NCBI GenBank assembly: GCA_030686995.1
Contig: CM060703.1
Coordinates: forward strand, 118,588,861 to 118,652,860
Direction of reading: 5' to 3'
DNA length: 64,000 nt
DNA from: Artemisia argyi
Lineage: Eukaryota > Streptophyta > Magnoliopsida > Asterales > Asteraceae
Part shown: piece after piece, positions 44,807-57,067 of the stretch
How positions within the stretch are numbered: the stretch's first letter is position 1
Layout of the letters: each line of letters opens with the position of its first letter
The notes under the pieces: model-generated
Databases searched by the model: none
What the model saw: the letters and a program-made list of their open reading frames with translations, nothing else
What the model was told of the DNA's origin: nothing
Translations under genes and position numbers: made by a program

Positions 44807-47800
44807 TGTCACAACTCACCATTTCAGGTCATTTCAGGTCATTTCCCGAACTTTGGAAAAACACTATTCATCAAACACTATTCATCAAAACACTATTCAT
44901 CAGTTTACTATTCATCATTTTTGGTGTCAGTCTGACATTCCGAGAAGCATTCAGAAATTTTACTATTCATGGAACACTATTCATTGCGGGAAAAGATTTC
45001 ATCATTCATGTGCATTACACATTTCATCGTAAATTTAGTTTACGGGTATTCAAATTCGCGTAACCGGGTTGGGTTAGGTGCGAATTCATTTCATTAGTGT
45101 TAAGAACACTGCATACGGACTGGAGATAGTCTGCATATCCTCATAACAGCATTTTCATGTTATACCACTCTCAGGATTTTCAAATTTCTATATTCAGTAC
45201 ATTTAACGTTTTTACGTATACGTAATTATAGTAAACGTTAACACTCGGTTTATACACGACGAATATATCTAAATATTCCCACAATGGTCCCGACATATTT
45301 TTATATCCATTTTAACATCATAAAAGTTATAACATTCAGTTACCCAGTATTTTGGAAATTTATTTTATTTATAACGTACGCGTATGAATATAACGACGGT
45401 TTTCGTGAAAACTAAACAATAATCACCCGATCACTCAGTAAATGTACCCAACATATTTTTAATATGTTTTTATCATTATTATGACTTTATTTCATCCCGG
45501 TTAATTTCGTGAACGTTTATTGCTATTAAACCCGGTACCCGATTTTAACGAATAACACGTAATAACACGTAACGTTACACTAGATTTCCTAATTAAATAC
45601 CAAGTACCTCTACCCCCCCCCCCCTTGGCTCACCATGGCTGGTCCTAAAGTCCTTATTAGGATAACACTTAAAATTTTTAACCTTGTGCATTTATAAGTG
45701 ATTATTATACATTATAACTAGTTCTAAATATCTAAAAACATCATTTTTCTTGAACACTTATCCATTTTTAGATCAAAAACTCATTCTCATCTCTTCTCCA
45801 TCTCAAACCACGACCAAAACCATAAACATAGATCAAGTGATCATTTTTCAAAAGTTATAACATCAAACTTGTTCATTATCCTTGCCTAATCAAGAATCAA
45901 GCAACAAAAACACAAGAACAACAAGCATAATCATCATCTAATCATCTCATTTTTTCAAGTAAGTTATCAACATTATTTTTTCATGAATCATCTTATATTT
46001 ACTTGTATTACATGATTTCCATGCTAAAAACCATGTACAACTAGCTATACCACCTTTTATTTTGTCAAAAATGGAACATACAAACCCTAACTTTTTATTT
46101 ATGAATCCCCTTGCTATAATAACTTGGTTAGGAGTCCATGGCACCCTAAGAAGGTGTATGGTAGGATTAGATTAGCTATGTGGTGATTACAAGAGGTTTG
46201 GTGATGGTAGAAATTAGTTATAACCTTGAAAAACTTGATTTGGAACATGTTTAGGACATGCTGTCCCGTTTTGTAAAAATCTGGAAAATCAGTAAACACC
46301 AAGGAAACTTTGGCAAAATTTTTAGAAAATACTTTCAAAAACGAATCCGTAGGCGAAAGAACGGATTAAAAAGAGTTTATAACGAAGAAGTTATGATTTT
46401 TGCAAGATTATTGACGAAAAGTATTTTTCTGAAAATAGTTGTTGTGGGGCGTTTTTCATTGGACAAAAAGAGACTTTAGACGTAACCCGGAGGAGCCGAG
46501 CTTTCCAAAATATATTACTACATACTAAGACGTAACCGTGGACATAAAGAACAAGTAAAACGGACAAGTAACGACAAAGATATTCACGTTTGAATATCGG
46601 CTAAAACCATTTTATATTTGACAGCTTTTATTAAAAGTGACACAAAAACTACGAAGTACATTTATAAGCTAGAAGTAATATTAAGTACCAAGCTTTATAA
46701 CTAATGTAGTATTAGTTATTACGAGTATATTTTCATCATTTCAAGGATTACAACCCGAGTATTTCAACACTAACATGGAAACATACGATATATATATAAG
46801 TATATATATATTGCAACTAGCTTATTATATTTCTAATAGCAATATTTTTCCAAATTTTTGAAATATATACTTTTGATAACAACAAGTGTTTTTCAAAGAG
46901 TAGAGTGGTATAGGAAACATGTGCATGGACATTCATAACATCATTTCATGATCTAAAGTAGATCGTTCATCATTCATATTAGGTTGCGGCTAGTGTGCGC
47001 GCCTTGTTTTTCAGCTCATTACATGTTCATGGTACCATCATATTGGGTTGCGGCAGCTAATTGTTCATTGGTGTTCATTTCATTTCATCACAGTTTCATC
47101 AGTTAAGGTGAGTTTTCATAGCCCCGTTTTCAATTCAACATTTTGATTGTTTTCAAATCCCACGGGGGGAATACATTGCATCAATCATTTCAGTACGAGC
47201 CCAAGTATTCAAACATGTACATAGCTTAAGTTACCTTGCCATGTGACAAGTCCCCTGTATCATCATGAACCGTTAATTTCAAGTACTAAGCGAGAGTGAG
47301 TGGATAGATCTATCGAGGGTGACGCCTCCATCCGTGGTAGTGGATACCAACAGTAAGCGGATGCATGTCATGTCTTTTACATTTGAATGTTTCGGCAGAA
47401 CATTCGGGAGGGGCATAGAATTTCATCAGTCATAGCTTCGGTGTCATGAGCTTAAGGCTATTGTACAATTTTCATGAGATTTTTATCTTGCACTTTTACT
47501 TGTGGTGGCCGTACATTATTACATTTTACAAACCTATGGAATTCACCAACATTCGTGTTGACGTTTTAGCAATGTATTTCAGGTTATTAAGGTAGCTCAT
47601 GTGACATGCATTTGGACCTTCATGGAGTCGCGGAGTCGACGCGTCTCATCATTATTTCATGCACTTATGTAAACGTTTGATCTATTATGACTTGTTTTCA
47701 TAAACTTGTAACACATTTTGGGGACCTCATTTTGTAAACTCTGAATTATTTCAATGATCAAATGCAGTATTTTCCAAACGACACTTTAGGTCGTTCAATA

Positions 47801-47880
47801 TTTCCTTGTTATGGTGCTATGACAGTTACACCCCCAGGCATTCCATTCCGCTGCAAGTCAGGTAAATTGGGGGTGTGACA
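44807..47880 (+). repeat. Gypsy C 5' LTR
   Basis: 3074 bp. Early region has repeated ACTATTCATCA motifs and a doubled CAGGTCATTT. C12 at 45613-45624. Ends GGGGGTGTGACA. The 65- and 74-residue minus-strand frames inside both LTRs (45947-46338) are not genes. Confidence 0.93.
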
Positions 47881-47883
47881 GAT

Positions 47884-47895
47884 TGGCATCAGAGC
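47884..47895 (+). other. Gypsy C primer-binding site
   Basis: TGGCATCAGAGC three bases after the 5' LTR, the same as in gypsy B. Confidence 0.85.
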
Positions 47896-50800
47896 TAAGG
47901 TTATAGCGAACTAGGATGTATCTTGGACCCTAGACTATAACCACATCATCATAGCATCTCATCATTTCATCATAAGTGCATAATCATGATACATGTTGTT
48001 TCATACATACCCTGTGCGAGTTATTTATACTCATATCCGTATATGTATATCATTTTATTGACCTGGTTCACAAGTGACATGTCTTCAGATACTCACCCTG
48101 ACATCCTTTTATCGTATTCTGACATTGAAGATGCCTTGTCATTTTACACTACCATTATACCACCAGTTGCATTTACACCACCATTAGTACTATTGATTTG
48201 CTATAGGAACAGGGTTTTCCTATCATTCAGCCTATACATAGAATTCCTTTTGGTAGAGTATTCAGACTTATCTTAATGGACTTATTAGGATGTTTATTGC
48301 AAGAAAGATAGTGTGTTTTCTTTCCATCACTAGTAAGGCACTTACTACTCAGGTACTATCACCACCATCAGTAACTTATTACAATATTGGCCTTCCCACA
48401 GTGTGTACTTTAGTTTTACCTTTTGGATGTCGCGAGGTAGCGCGAAAGAGGGTAGTATTCCATTCACTAGTACCATCATTGTCATTTCCTTTTCCATTCC
48501 CATTTGCTCAGACTTCAATCGTTTCGCAATATTTTAGCATTGTCTCATCAGGAATTAGGTTGATTTCGTTTTTGACGAATTAGTAGACTATTACCATTCG
48601 ACAAGATTCACCCATGTATCCAACACACCATTCAAGCTATTTTACTATCATATGGGGAAATTGTTTTACAGAAAAATTTCTGAAGTAAGCTATTTTATTT
48701 CCATCCTATAAATTGATTTTTCTGTCATTACACCAAGTATTTACTATTAATACACGAGGCAATTTTTATGTTATTTGAAAGAAAACATCAGGATACCATT
48801 TTAATAACAATGCGTTGAACACCATCTAAAACTTTTGAGGAAAGTTATGATATTTTGACAAAAATCTAACATCGCATCATTAGTCCTCAATTATACATAG
48901 CCTGATCAACTATGTAAAATTCAGGAAGGATTATGCCATGAAGGAAATAATTACCTTTTCAAAGGATTGTTAATAACAATCTTCATCCAAAAGTTTTGTA
49001 AACAAAGGAACTCTTTCATAAACATTCCTTTTGCCGAACTATCCCTAGATACTTACCCCACCAGTCACTCATTCAGACATTAAGTTGGATTTTCCCATTG
49101 ACTTCCCTAGAAGAGACTTTCCATATCAATTACATGCAGGATTCCTTTATACAATAAAATCAATGAAAGGATTACAGAACTACTAACCAGAACTAGAAGT
49201 ATATAGAGAGAGAATTCATAACTCAACAACAATCCTAAGATACTACGAGACTATCCGAATCACCATCTCTGACTTAGTTGTCAAATTCTATCGTTTAAGG
49301 GTACTAGCTAGACTGAGCTACAGGATGGAACTCAATATAAATGTCCGCAGGACAACACAATAGAAATAAACCAAGCTTCTAATTGAGACTATAGAGCATT
49401 TCATTTAAACATGGCCTCATCCATACATGAACTTTCCTGCAGTAAGTTTTCACAAAGTACAATTGTTTGAAACAAGAATATCAATGTAGATTCCTCTAAG
49501 GCATTATGTCTAGAAATTTCAGATAACCTCACCTTCATACCAAGCAAGGGATCAAACCGGAACATATCTCCTCATCTACATGGGAAAACAGAATAGACAT
49601 TCATCGACACAACATCAAGTGATACCTTCGTCTTGCCAATTACAACGATAAACTATTTCAGGACTTAAGTTAGTCTAAATACCTATGCTTGTAGTTATGC
49701 CAGATAACCATCAATAGACATTATCCAACTTCAGGAACTAAGTATTAGACATCTATGCATTTAAGCGAACATTTCCTATTCTACCATTTTATCCTTGTTA
49801 GTGTTTTCACTTTTAAATAAAGTTGATGCGTTTACATAAATCACATACCTTGTGGAAAAATGATTTCTGAAATTCCTATTTTGAACAAGTACGATTCTTT
49901 TTGGTCAATCTTTAGCAACACTATGGTACAATGAGAAATATACATAAACATCAAACTTTGGTAAGCAGTCTTAATCACAACATGTTTGAAAACATTTTTC
50001 TACTTCATAACTACTGAAATTTTGAATCATCAGGAAAAATATTACTTAGTAAATCATTTGCTCCATTTTTCTAAGTTCGTTTATTCAGAAAAAGATTTCA
50101 ACCAAAACTCACAATCGCGAGACAAATTTCCAGAACCAACTTCCCTACAACATCGCTTATGCATTTAGGATTTGTGACTTGACAATAAAGGATATTTGGA
50201 ATATGTGATGAAGGAATTAGGAAGGACATCACAAATTAATCGCGAACTTCAGTAGTGGAGACCAAACCCAATAGACAAAGAAGGACTTATGTCTTATCAT
50301 CCATTGGAACAAAACACAAGGAATCAAATTGTTACCTATATTCTATCCCTTCAGATAACGCCAAGTTCGAAGGACCGAACGTTATGGAATTAGTCACAAA
50401 GGTTTATTGTACCCATTTCAGTTGTTCCTGTTAAGGAAACCGTTTCAACTTGGACCTCAGGTAATCATTTCAGAATTTCCTTCAGAAACCCATTTAGATG
50501 TGAACATCACCTATCATCCTCAGAACGATGGTCAAAGCGAGAGAACAATTCAAACATAGGAAGGTATGCTCAGAGCATGAGTGATTGACCCTAGAAATGG
50601 TTGGACTAATCATTTAACATAAATCAAATTCATCTACAACGATATTTATCACACCAACAACGGGAAACTGGCAGAAGTTAGGTTGGTACATAACACACAT
50701 CATTTGGATTGGATATCCTGAACAACAAACCATCCAGATTCAAGTGGGAGAACAAACTAAGTTAAAAGCTTTGCCTTGGATTGGCATGATACAAATTGGA

Positions 50801-51511
50801 TAACAAGAAAGGTTGAACCTTTAGCATATTGGACTATTTAAGATTCATTTTAGAATCGACCAACTAGCATACAAACTTGAGTTCTGACAGAATTCAGCAG
50901 TATATATTACCAGTACCACATTTGAAACCTTAAGAAGCGCAGACCATCGATTGATGGGCCAAACTCAGAAAAAGCTCAACTCACTAGTTCAGTAGGCATT
51001 CATGAGATAACCAGAAATTTTCTACAAGTCAAGAATCAGTTACAAGTTCAATAAGTCGTAAACCATTAAAACTTCAAGTTCTGCAGAGTTATGCAGAAAG
51101 TTCTGCCTAGGAAAGGCATGTTATCGTTCAGAAAACTTGGAAAGTTACACCAATATACACTGGACCATTTATATTTCAGACAGGGTAGGCCTAGTGGCCG
51201 TTAGATTTGAACATTGCCAGAGAACAACAGGATTACACGAACATATTTCACATTTTCAGATCCCCAGAAATGACTTTCAGATGAGTCACTCATGATTCCA
51301 TTGGAAAGGATCCATCCCAAATGACAATCTCAGACCTTGTAAGAGAACCAACAGAAACCATGGACCGTGTGGTCAAACAGTTGAATCATAGTCGAATTCC
51401 TATCGTTAGAGTTCGCTGGAATTCTCGAATATCATCACCTTTTCATCAATACATTCTCAGAGACCAACATAAACTGAACTTCGGGACGAAGTTCCTTTTA
51501 GAGGGGAAGAC
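47896..51511 (+). pseudogene. Gypsy C interior: gag N-terminus and pol remnants only
   Basis: An ATG at 48079 begins a frame like the broken Gag N-terminus of gypsy B (SDTHPDILLSYSDIEDALS). About 1.6 kb holding the gag core in B is absent near 48510. Later sequence parallels the B pol remnant: DVNITYHPQNDGQSERTIQT then a stop near 50550, two integrase C-terminal copies (about 50750-50880 and 51090-51200), and SRIPIVRVRWNSR near 51390. It ends with the GAACTTCG hairpin (51476-51494) and the purine tract GAGGGGAAGA. Confidence 0.75.
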
Positions 51512-54500
51512 TGTCACAACTCACCATTTCAGGTCATTTCAGGTCATTTCCCGAACTTTGGAAAAACACTATTCATCAAACACTATTCATCAAAACACTA
51601 TTCATCAGTTTACTATTCATCATTTTTGGTGTCAGTCTGACATTCCGAGAAGCATTCAGAAATTTTACTATTCATGGAACACTATTCATTGCGGGAAAAG
51701 ATTTCATCATTCATGTGCATTACACATTTCATCGTAAATTTAGTTTACGGGTATTCAAATTCGCGTAACCGGGTTGGGTTAGGTGCGAATTCATTTCATT
51801 AGTGTTAAGAACACTGCATACGGACTGGAGATAGTCTGCATATCCTCATAACAGCATTTTCATGTTATACCACTCTCAGGATTTTCAAATTTCTATATTC
51901 AGTACATTTAACGTTTTTACGTATACGTAATTATAGTAAACGTTAACACTCGGTTTATACACGACGAATATATCTAAATATTCCCACAATGGTCCCGACA
52001 TATTTTTATATCCATTTTAACATCATAAAAGTTATAACATTCAGTTACCCAGTATTTTGGAAATTTATTTTATTTATAACGTACGCGTATGAATATAACG
52101 ACGGTTTTCGTGAAAACTAAACAATAATCACCCGATCACTCAGTAAATGTACCCAACATATTTTTAATATGTTTTTATCATTATTATGACTTTATTTCAT
52201 CCCGGTTAATTTCGTGAACGTTTATTGCTATTAAACCCGGTACCCGATTTTAACGAATAACACGTAATAACACGTAACGTTACACTAGATTTCCTAATTA
52301 AATACCAAGTACCTCTACCCCCCCCCCCTTGGCTCACCATGGCTGGTCCTAAAGTCCTTATTAGGATAACACTTAAAATTTTTAACCTTGTGCATTTATA
52401 AGTGATTATTATACATTATAACTAGTTCTAAATATCTAAAAACATCATTTTTCTTGAACACTTATCCATTTTTAGATCAAAAACTCATTCTCATCTCTTC
52501 TCCATCTCAAACCACGACCAAAACCATAAACATAGATCAAGTGATCATTTTTCAAAAGTTATAACATCAAACTTGTTCATTATCCTTGCCTAATCAAGAA
52601 TCAAGCAACAAAAACACAAGAACAACAAGCATAATCATCATCTAATCATCTCATTTTTTCAAGTAAGTTATCAACATTATTTTTTCATGAATCATCTTAT
52701 ATTTACTTGTATTACATGATTTCCATGCTAAAAACCATGTACAACTAGCTATACCACCTTTTATTTTGTCAAAAATGGAACATACAAACCCTAACTTTTT
52801 ATTTATGAATCCCCTTGCTATAATAACTTGGTTAGGAGTCCATGGCACCCTAAGAAGGTGTATGGTAGGATTAGATTAGCTATGTGGTGATTACAAGAGG
52901 TTTGGTGATGGTAGAAATTAGTTATAACCTTGAAAAACTTGATTTGGAACATGTTTAGGACATGCTGTCCCGTTTTGTAAAAATCTGGAAAATCAGTAAA
53001 CACCAAGGAAACTTTGGCAAAATTTTTAGAAAATACTTTCAAAAACGAATCCGTAGGCGAAAGAACGGATTAAAAAGAGTTTATAACGAAGAAGTTATGA
53101 TTTTTGCAAGATTATTGACGAAAAGTATTTTTCTGAAAATAGTTGTTGTGGGGCGTTTTTCATTGGACAAAAAGAGACTTTAGACGTAACCCGGAGGAGC
53201 CGAGCTTTCCAAAATATATTACTACATACTAAGACGTAACCGTGGACATAAAGAACAAGTAAAACGGACAAGTAACGACAAAGATATTCACGTTTGAATA
53301 TCGGCTAAAACCATTTTATATTTGACAGCTTTTATTAAAAGTGACACAAAAACTACGAAGTACATTTATAAGCTAGAAGTAATATTAAGTACCAAGCTTT
53401 ATAACTAATGTAGTATTAGTTATTACGAGTATATTTTCATCATTTCAAGGATTACAACCCGAGTATTTCAACACTAACATGGAAACATACGATATATATA
53501 TAAGTATATATATATTGCAACTAGCTTATTATATTTCTAATAGCAATATTTTTCCAAATTTTTGAAATATATACTTTTGATAACAACAAGTGTTTTTCAA
53601 AGAGTAGAGTGGTATAGGAAACATGTGCATGGACATTCATAACATCATTTCATGATCTAAAGTAGATCGTTCATCATTCATATTAGGTTGCGGCTAGTGT
53701 GCGCGCCTTGTTTTTCAGCTCATTACATGTTCATGGTACCATCATATTGGGTTGCGGCAGCTAATTGTTCATTGGTGTTCATTTCATTTCATCACAGTTT
53801 CATCAGTTAAGGTGAGTTTTCATAGCCCCGTTTTCAATTCAACATTTTGATTGTTTTCAAATCCCACGGGGGGAATACATTGCATCAATCATTTCAGTAC
53901 GAGCCCAAGTATTCAAACATGTACATAGCTTAAGTTACCTTGCCATGTGACAAGTCCCCTGTATCATCATGAACCGTTAATTTCAAGTACTAAGCGAGAG
54001 TGAGTGGATAGATCTATCGAGGGTGACGCCTCCATCCGTGGTAGTGGATACCAACAGTAAGCGGATGCATGTCATGTCTTTTACATTTGAATGTTTCGGC
54101 AGAACATTCGGGAGGGGCATAGAATTTCATCAGTCATAGCTTCGGTGTCATGAGCTTAAGGCTATTGTACAATTTTCATGAGATTTTTATCTTGCACTTT
54201 TACTTGTGGTGGCCGTACATTATTACATTTTACAAACCTATGGAATTCACCAACATTCGTGTTGACGTTTTAGCAATGTATTTCAGGTTATTAAGGTAGC
54301 TCATGTGACATGCATTTGGACCTTCATGGAGTCGCGGAGTCGACGCGTCTCATCATTATTTCATGCACTTATGTAAACGTTTGATCTATTATGACTTGTT
54401 TTCATAAACTTGTAACACATTTTGGGGACCTCATTTTGTAAACTCTGAATTATTTCAATGATCAAATGCAGTATTTTCCAAACGACACTTTAGGTCGTTC

Positions 54501-54584
54501 AATATTTCCTTGTTATGGTGCTATGACAGTTACACCCCCAGGCATTCCATTCCGCTGCAAGTCAGGTAAATTGGGGGTGTGACA
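51512..54584 (+). repeat. Gypsy C 3' LTR
   Basis: 3073 bp, with the same sequence as 44807-47880 as far as I can read, except 11 C instead of 12 near 52318. Confidence 0.93.
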
Positions 54585-54589
54585 CTAAA

Positions 54590-54690
54590 CGACACTTTAG
54601 GTCGTTCAATATAACTGTAATTATGGTGCTATGACAGTCACCCCCAGGTATTCCATTCCGCTGCCATTCAGGTGTTTTGGGGGTGTGACA
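54590..54690 (+). repeat. Gypsy B 3' LTR, last part
   Basis: Resumes after the second CTAAA copy (54585-54589) with CGACACTTTAGGTCG and ends GGGTGTGACA, matching 36214-36314. CTATC follows. Confidence 0.93.
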
Positions 54691-54695
54691 CTATC

Positions 54696-55310
54696 AAATG
54701 AGCTCGAAATGTTTAATGAGTTGAGCTCAACCTTATATAAGTTCGACTCGAGTTATAGTTGAGTTCTCGAGCTTGTAAGTGATATAAAATATGTGTTTTT
54801 TTTTAATATGTAAGTATAGTAAGTGTAAATACTTATTTATGAATGTATCAAGCTTTTCGAGCTGAAGTCAAACCAAATTCAATTCTTAGGTTATATTTCA
54901 AATTTAATTTTTGTAATAAAACACATCTTTACAGATAAATCGAGTTTTTCGAGTCAAGCTCAATCCGAGTTCAAACTTTCTCGATCCCGGATAACATATG
55001 ATCGGGAGGTCCCTGGATACTTGATTCTAAGTGTCTGTGACAAATGGTATACACCTACCAAGCGGGTGCAAACCATGCATGACCAGTGATAATGGCTAAT
55101 TCACATGGGTCATGGGTCATGTGCATTAGGTTATCACTAGTCACATTCATTAATTAATGGGTATTTGATCGATATCGATCATATGGGTCATATGCATTGG
55201 GTGGATATATAGTTGCTTAGAGTGTCATGTTATGACACATCCATGCCTGTTGACAATTGGTAACTAACATGGGTAATGAGTCATGTGTATTGGGTTGTAG
55301 TGGCTTTTAG
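54696..55310. other. AT-rich repeat-like DNA, no gene recognised
   Basis: 54700-54980 is rich in GAGCTCGA/TCGAG motifs on both strands, a pattern seen in degenerate interspersed repeats. 55100-55300 repeats CATGGGTCAT and similar blocks. Before gypsy B inserted it was contiguous with 33328. Confidence 0.4.
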
Positions 55311-55936
55311 AGCAGTTACATTAGTAACGCACGGGGTGTGTTATTTGGCTTTTAACGTGCGTTATTCGTACATGATTGTTGTGTATGGTCGCGTTAATGG
55401 TGCGTTAACACGCCGGGTTATTCCATTAACCCAGCGTTAAAGTGATTTTGTTAAAAAAAAAAATCTTTTTTTTTTGTCACTTTTGGCCCTCTAAAATTTA
55501 TAACATTTGGAATATAAGTTAATGCAAATTGCAAAACACCCCCTTAGTTCAAATTGAAATTCAAGATTACACGATACGCAACATTACAACAATACGAAAA
55601 AGAAATACACACGATACAGAAAAGAAATACACACGATACAGAAAAGAAATAAACACGATACGAAAATTGTCACTTATTGAAAGCAGGATACATTTCAAAT
55701 TTTGAATTCAAAACAGAGGGTGGGGTAATTTGAAATTTTGAATTCAAAACAGAGGGTGGGATAATTTGAAATTTTGAATTCAAAACAGAGGACGGGGTAA
55801 TTTTAAATTTTGAATTCAAATAAAGGGCAGGATACTTCCACAAAGCATCCTATAAATACCTATTGGGGTTATGTTGAATACACACACAATTCACACCCAC
55901 AATCATCAAAGAATTCTCTTTTGTTCTTCCAACAGA
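55311..55936 (+). promoter_or_regulatory. Repeat-bearing upstream region of the small ORF at 55937
   Basis: AGCAGTTACATTAGTAACGC at 55313 looks like the edge of a DNA transposon (possibly PIF/Harbinger), but no partner end was found. Three ACACGATACAGAAAAGAAAT-type repeats lie at 55595-55665. Nearly four copies of a 40-bp unit with GAATTCAAAACAGAGG(G/A) lie at 55690-55830. A TATA box, CCTATAAATACC, is at 55850-55861. Confidence 0.5.
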
Positions 55937-56384
55937 ATGTCTCACAACACATCACCTGAAAACGCATCGGTGTACAACACACCACCTGAAGACAATTCCC
56001 CACAAAACACACCGCCAGAAGATCTTTTTCCGGTGTTCCAATATGAAAAACCCACCACCTCCAACTTCACCAGCAGTAATGTTTCCACCAGAAAACATAC
56101 CACAACCAAACAATCAACCACCTGAAAACCAACCCATCATTCGTCAGTTGACTGAGGAAGAATAGTATGAGCTGGATATGAAAGTCGTTTTGGAGTTTGA
56201 AGCTGAGCAAGCCCGTCAGGAAAGGGAGCATGAGGCGTACCTCAAAGGGAAACAGGATCGGAAGAACAGACGAGCAGAATGGCGATGGGCTCAGGGACTT
56301 CCACCTGTGCCATCGAGTGAGGACGATTCAAGTGCCTCCTATTCGAGTCACGAGGGCTATGTGTCTGATGATTCATTTTATTGA
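55937..56384 (+). pseudogene. Small Pro/Asn-rich plus charged-helix protein, frame broken
   Basis: An ATG at 55937, 80 bases after a TATA box, begins MSHNTSPENASVYNTPPEDN, with repeated (N/T)(S/P)PE(D/N). The Pro-rich part continues in another frame after about 56045 (a frameshift), then a TAG at 56165. The last frame (to 56384) is charged: EAEQARQEREHEAYLKGKQD then RRAEWRWAQGLPPVPSSEDD. I do not recognise it. The flanks suggest a product of a small DNA transposon. Confidence 0.45.
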
Positions 56385-56609
56385 ATCGTAGTTTTATGTT
56401 TAATTATACTAGGTTTATGTTTCATTATCGTAGGTTTATGTTTAGTTATCGTATTTTATGTTTCATGTTTCCTGTAGTTTGTTGTAGTTTGTTTAATGTA
56501 TGTTTAAATTTTAAGTATTAATATAAGTTGTGTTTTATTAGTTATTAAATGAAATATTAGTTTTAGTTGAGGGTTGAATTTGAAAATAGTTGAGTTAAAA
56601 CTTGGGAAA
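56385..56609. other. AT-rich 3' flank
   Basis: Repeats of TAGGTTTATGTTT(A/C)(A/G)TTATCGTA at 56400-56465. Nothing else seen. Confidence 0.4.
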
Positions 56610-56726
56610 GGGAAATGTAAAGAAGATCAATCCCCCCAATTTATTGGGTAAAGATCCATTACCCACTATTGGGTAATGGTTTATTGCATTATGCTTTGCC
56701 AAGCATATTTTTTCACTACATTTCCC
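56610..56726. mobile_element. MITE-like 117-bp inverted repeat
   Basis: GGGAAATGTA at the left end and TACATTTCCC at the right. In the middle, CCATTACCCA/TGGGTAATGG (56656-56679) forms a perfect 10-bp hairpin with loop CTAT. I could not define a duplication. Confidence 0.6.
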
Positions 56727-56759
56727 ATTCTTCACCCCTTATAACCCCCTACCAAGCAT

Positions 56760-56942
56760 TAGGGGTGTTCAAAAAACCCGAGAAACTGAAAAACCAAGCA
56801 TTCGGTTTCGGTTTTTACTTTTAGATATCCATGGTTAACCGAACCAAACCGTATATAATATAAATAAATTACCCGCCCCGCGATGGATAGTTAAAATTTT
56901 CCAACTAACCGAACCGAACCGAACCGCCCTATGAACACCCCT
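56760..56942. mobile_element. MITE-like element with AGGGGTGTTCA ends
   Basis: TAGGGGTGTTCA at the left and TGAACACCCCTA at the right, 183 bp. The interior has CCGAACCGAACCGAACCG and ATTCGGTTTCGGTTTTT. Ends of this type are common in plant hAT-like MITEs. No clean 8-bp duplication is visible. Confidence 0.7.
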
Positions 56943-56981
56943 AGCAAGAGTATCAAACACACTTCATTTACACTTCTACAG

Positions 56982-56983
<2 letters not shown>

Positions 56984-57063
<80 letters not shown>
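56984..57063. repeat. (TA)n microsatellite
   Basis: About 80 bases of TA repeat. Confidence 0.95.

Positions 57064-57067
<4 letters not shown>

Larger units (their letters stand above)
44807..54584 (+). mobile_element. Gypsy C: non-autonomous element nested in the gypsy B LTR
   Basis: TGTCACAACTCACC ... GGTGTGACA LTRs of 3074 and 3073 bp, with duplication CTAAA at 44802-44806 and 54585-54589. The interior (47881-51511) keeps the primer-binding site, a Gag N-terminal remnant, pol islands, the hairpin and the purine tract. The gag core present in gypsy B is missing and there is no usable frame. The LTRs appear identical except for one C in a C-tract, so it inserted very recently despite coding for nothing. 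Confidence 0.93.
33329..54690 (+). mobile_element. Gypsy B: long-LTR Ty3/gypsy element holding a nested relative
   Basis: TGTCACAACTC ... GGGGGTGTGACA LTRs of about 3 kb, with duplication CTATC at 33324-33328 and 54691-54695. 5' LTR 33329-36314. Interior 36315-41868 with primer-binding site, intact gag and decayed pol. The 3' LTR starts at 41869, is interrupted at 44806 by gypsy C, and resumes at 54590. The pol tail and its position before the hairpin and purine tract resemble plant chromoviruses of Tekay/Del type. B without C is about 11.6 kb. The two LTRs differ by roughly 18 substitutions by eye (about 0.6%), so the insertion is recent. Confidence 0.92.

Noticed and set aside
45947..46479. 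Small frames repeated at 52651-53183
   Set aside because: They are the same positions of the two gypsy C LTRs, with no family resemblance.
31040..55087. Right terminus of the CACTA-like element
   Set aside because: TTTTTGTACTAGCAG near 31052 and ACCAGTG near 55081 resemble the expected end only partly and have no matching 3-bp duplication.
56760..56942. 8-bp duplication for the AGGGGTGTTCA MITE
   Set aside because: Flanks share only a few bases (CAAGCA versus GCAAGA), so it is not convincing.
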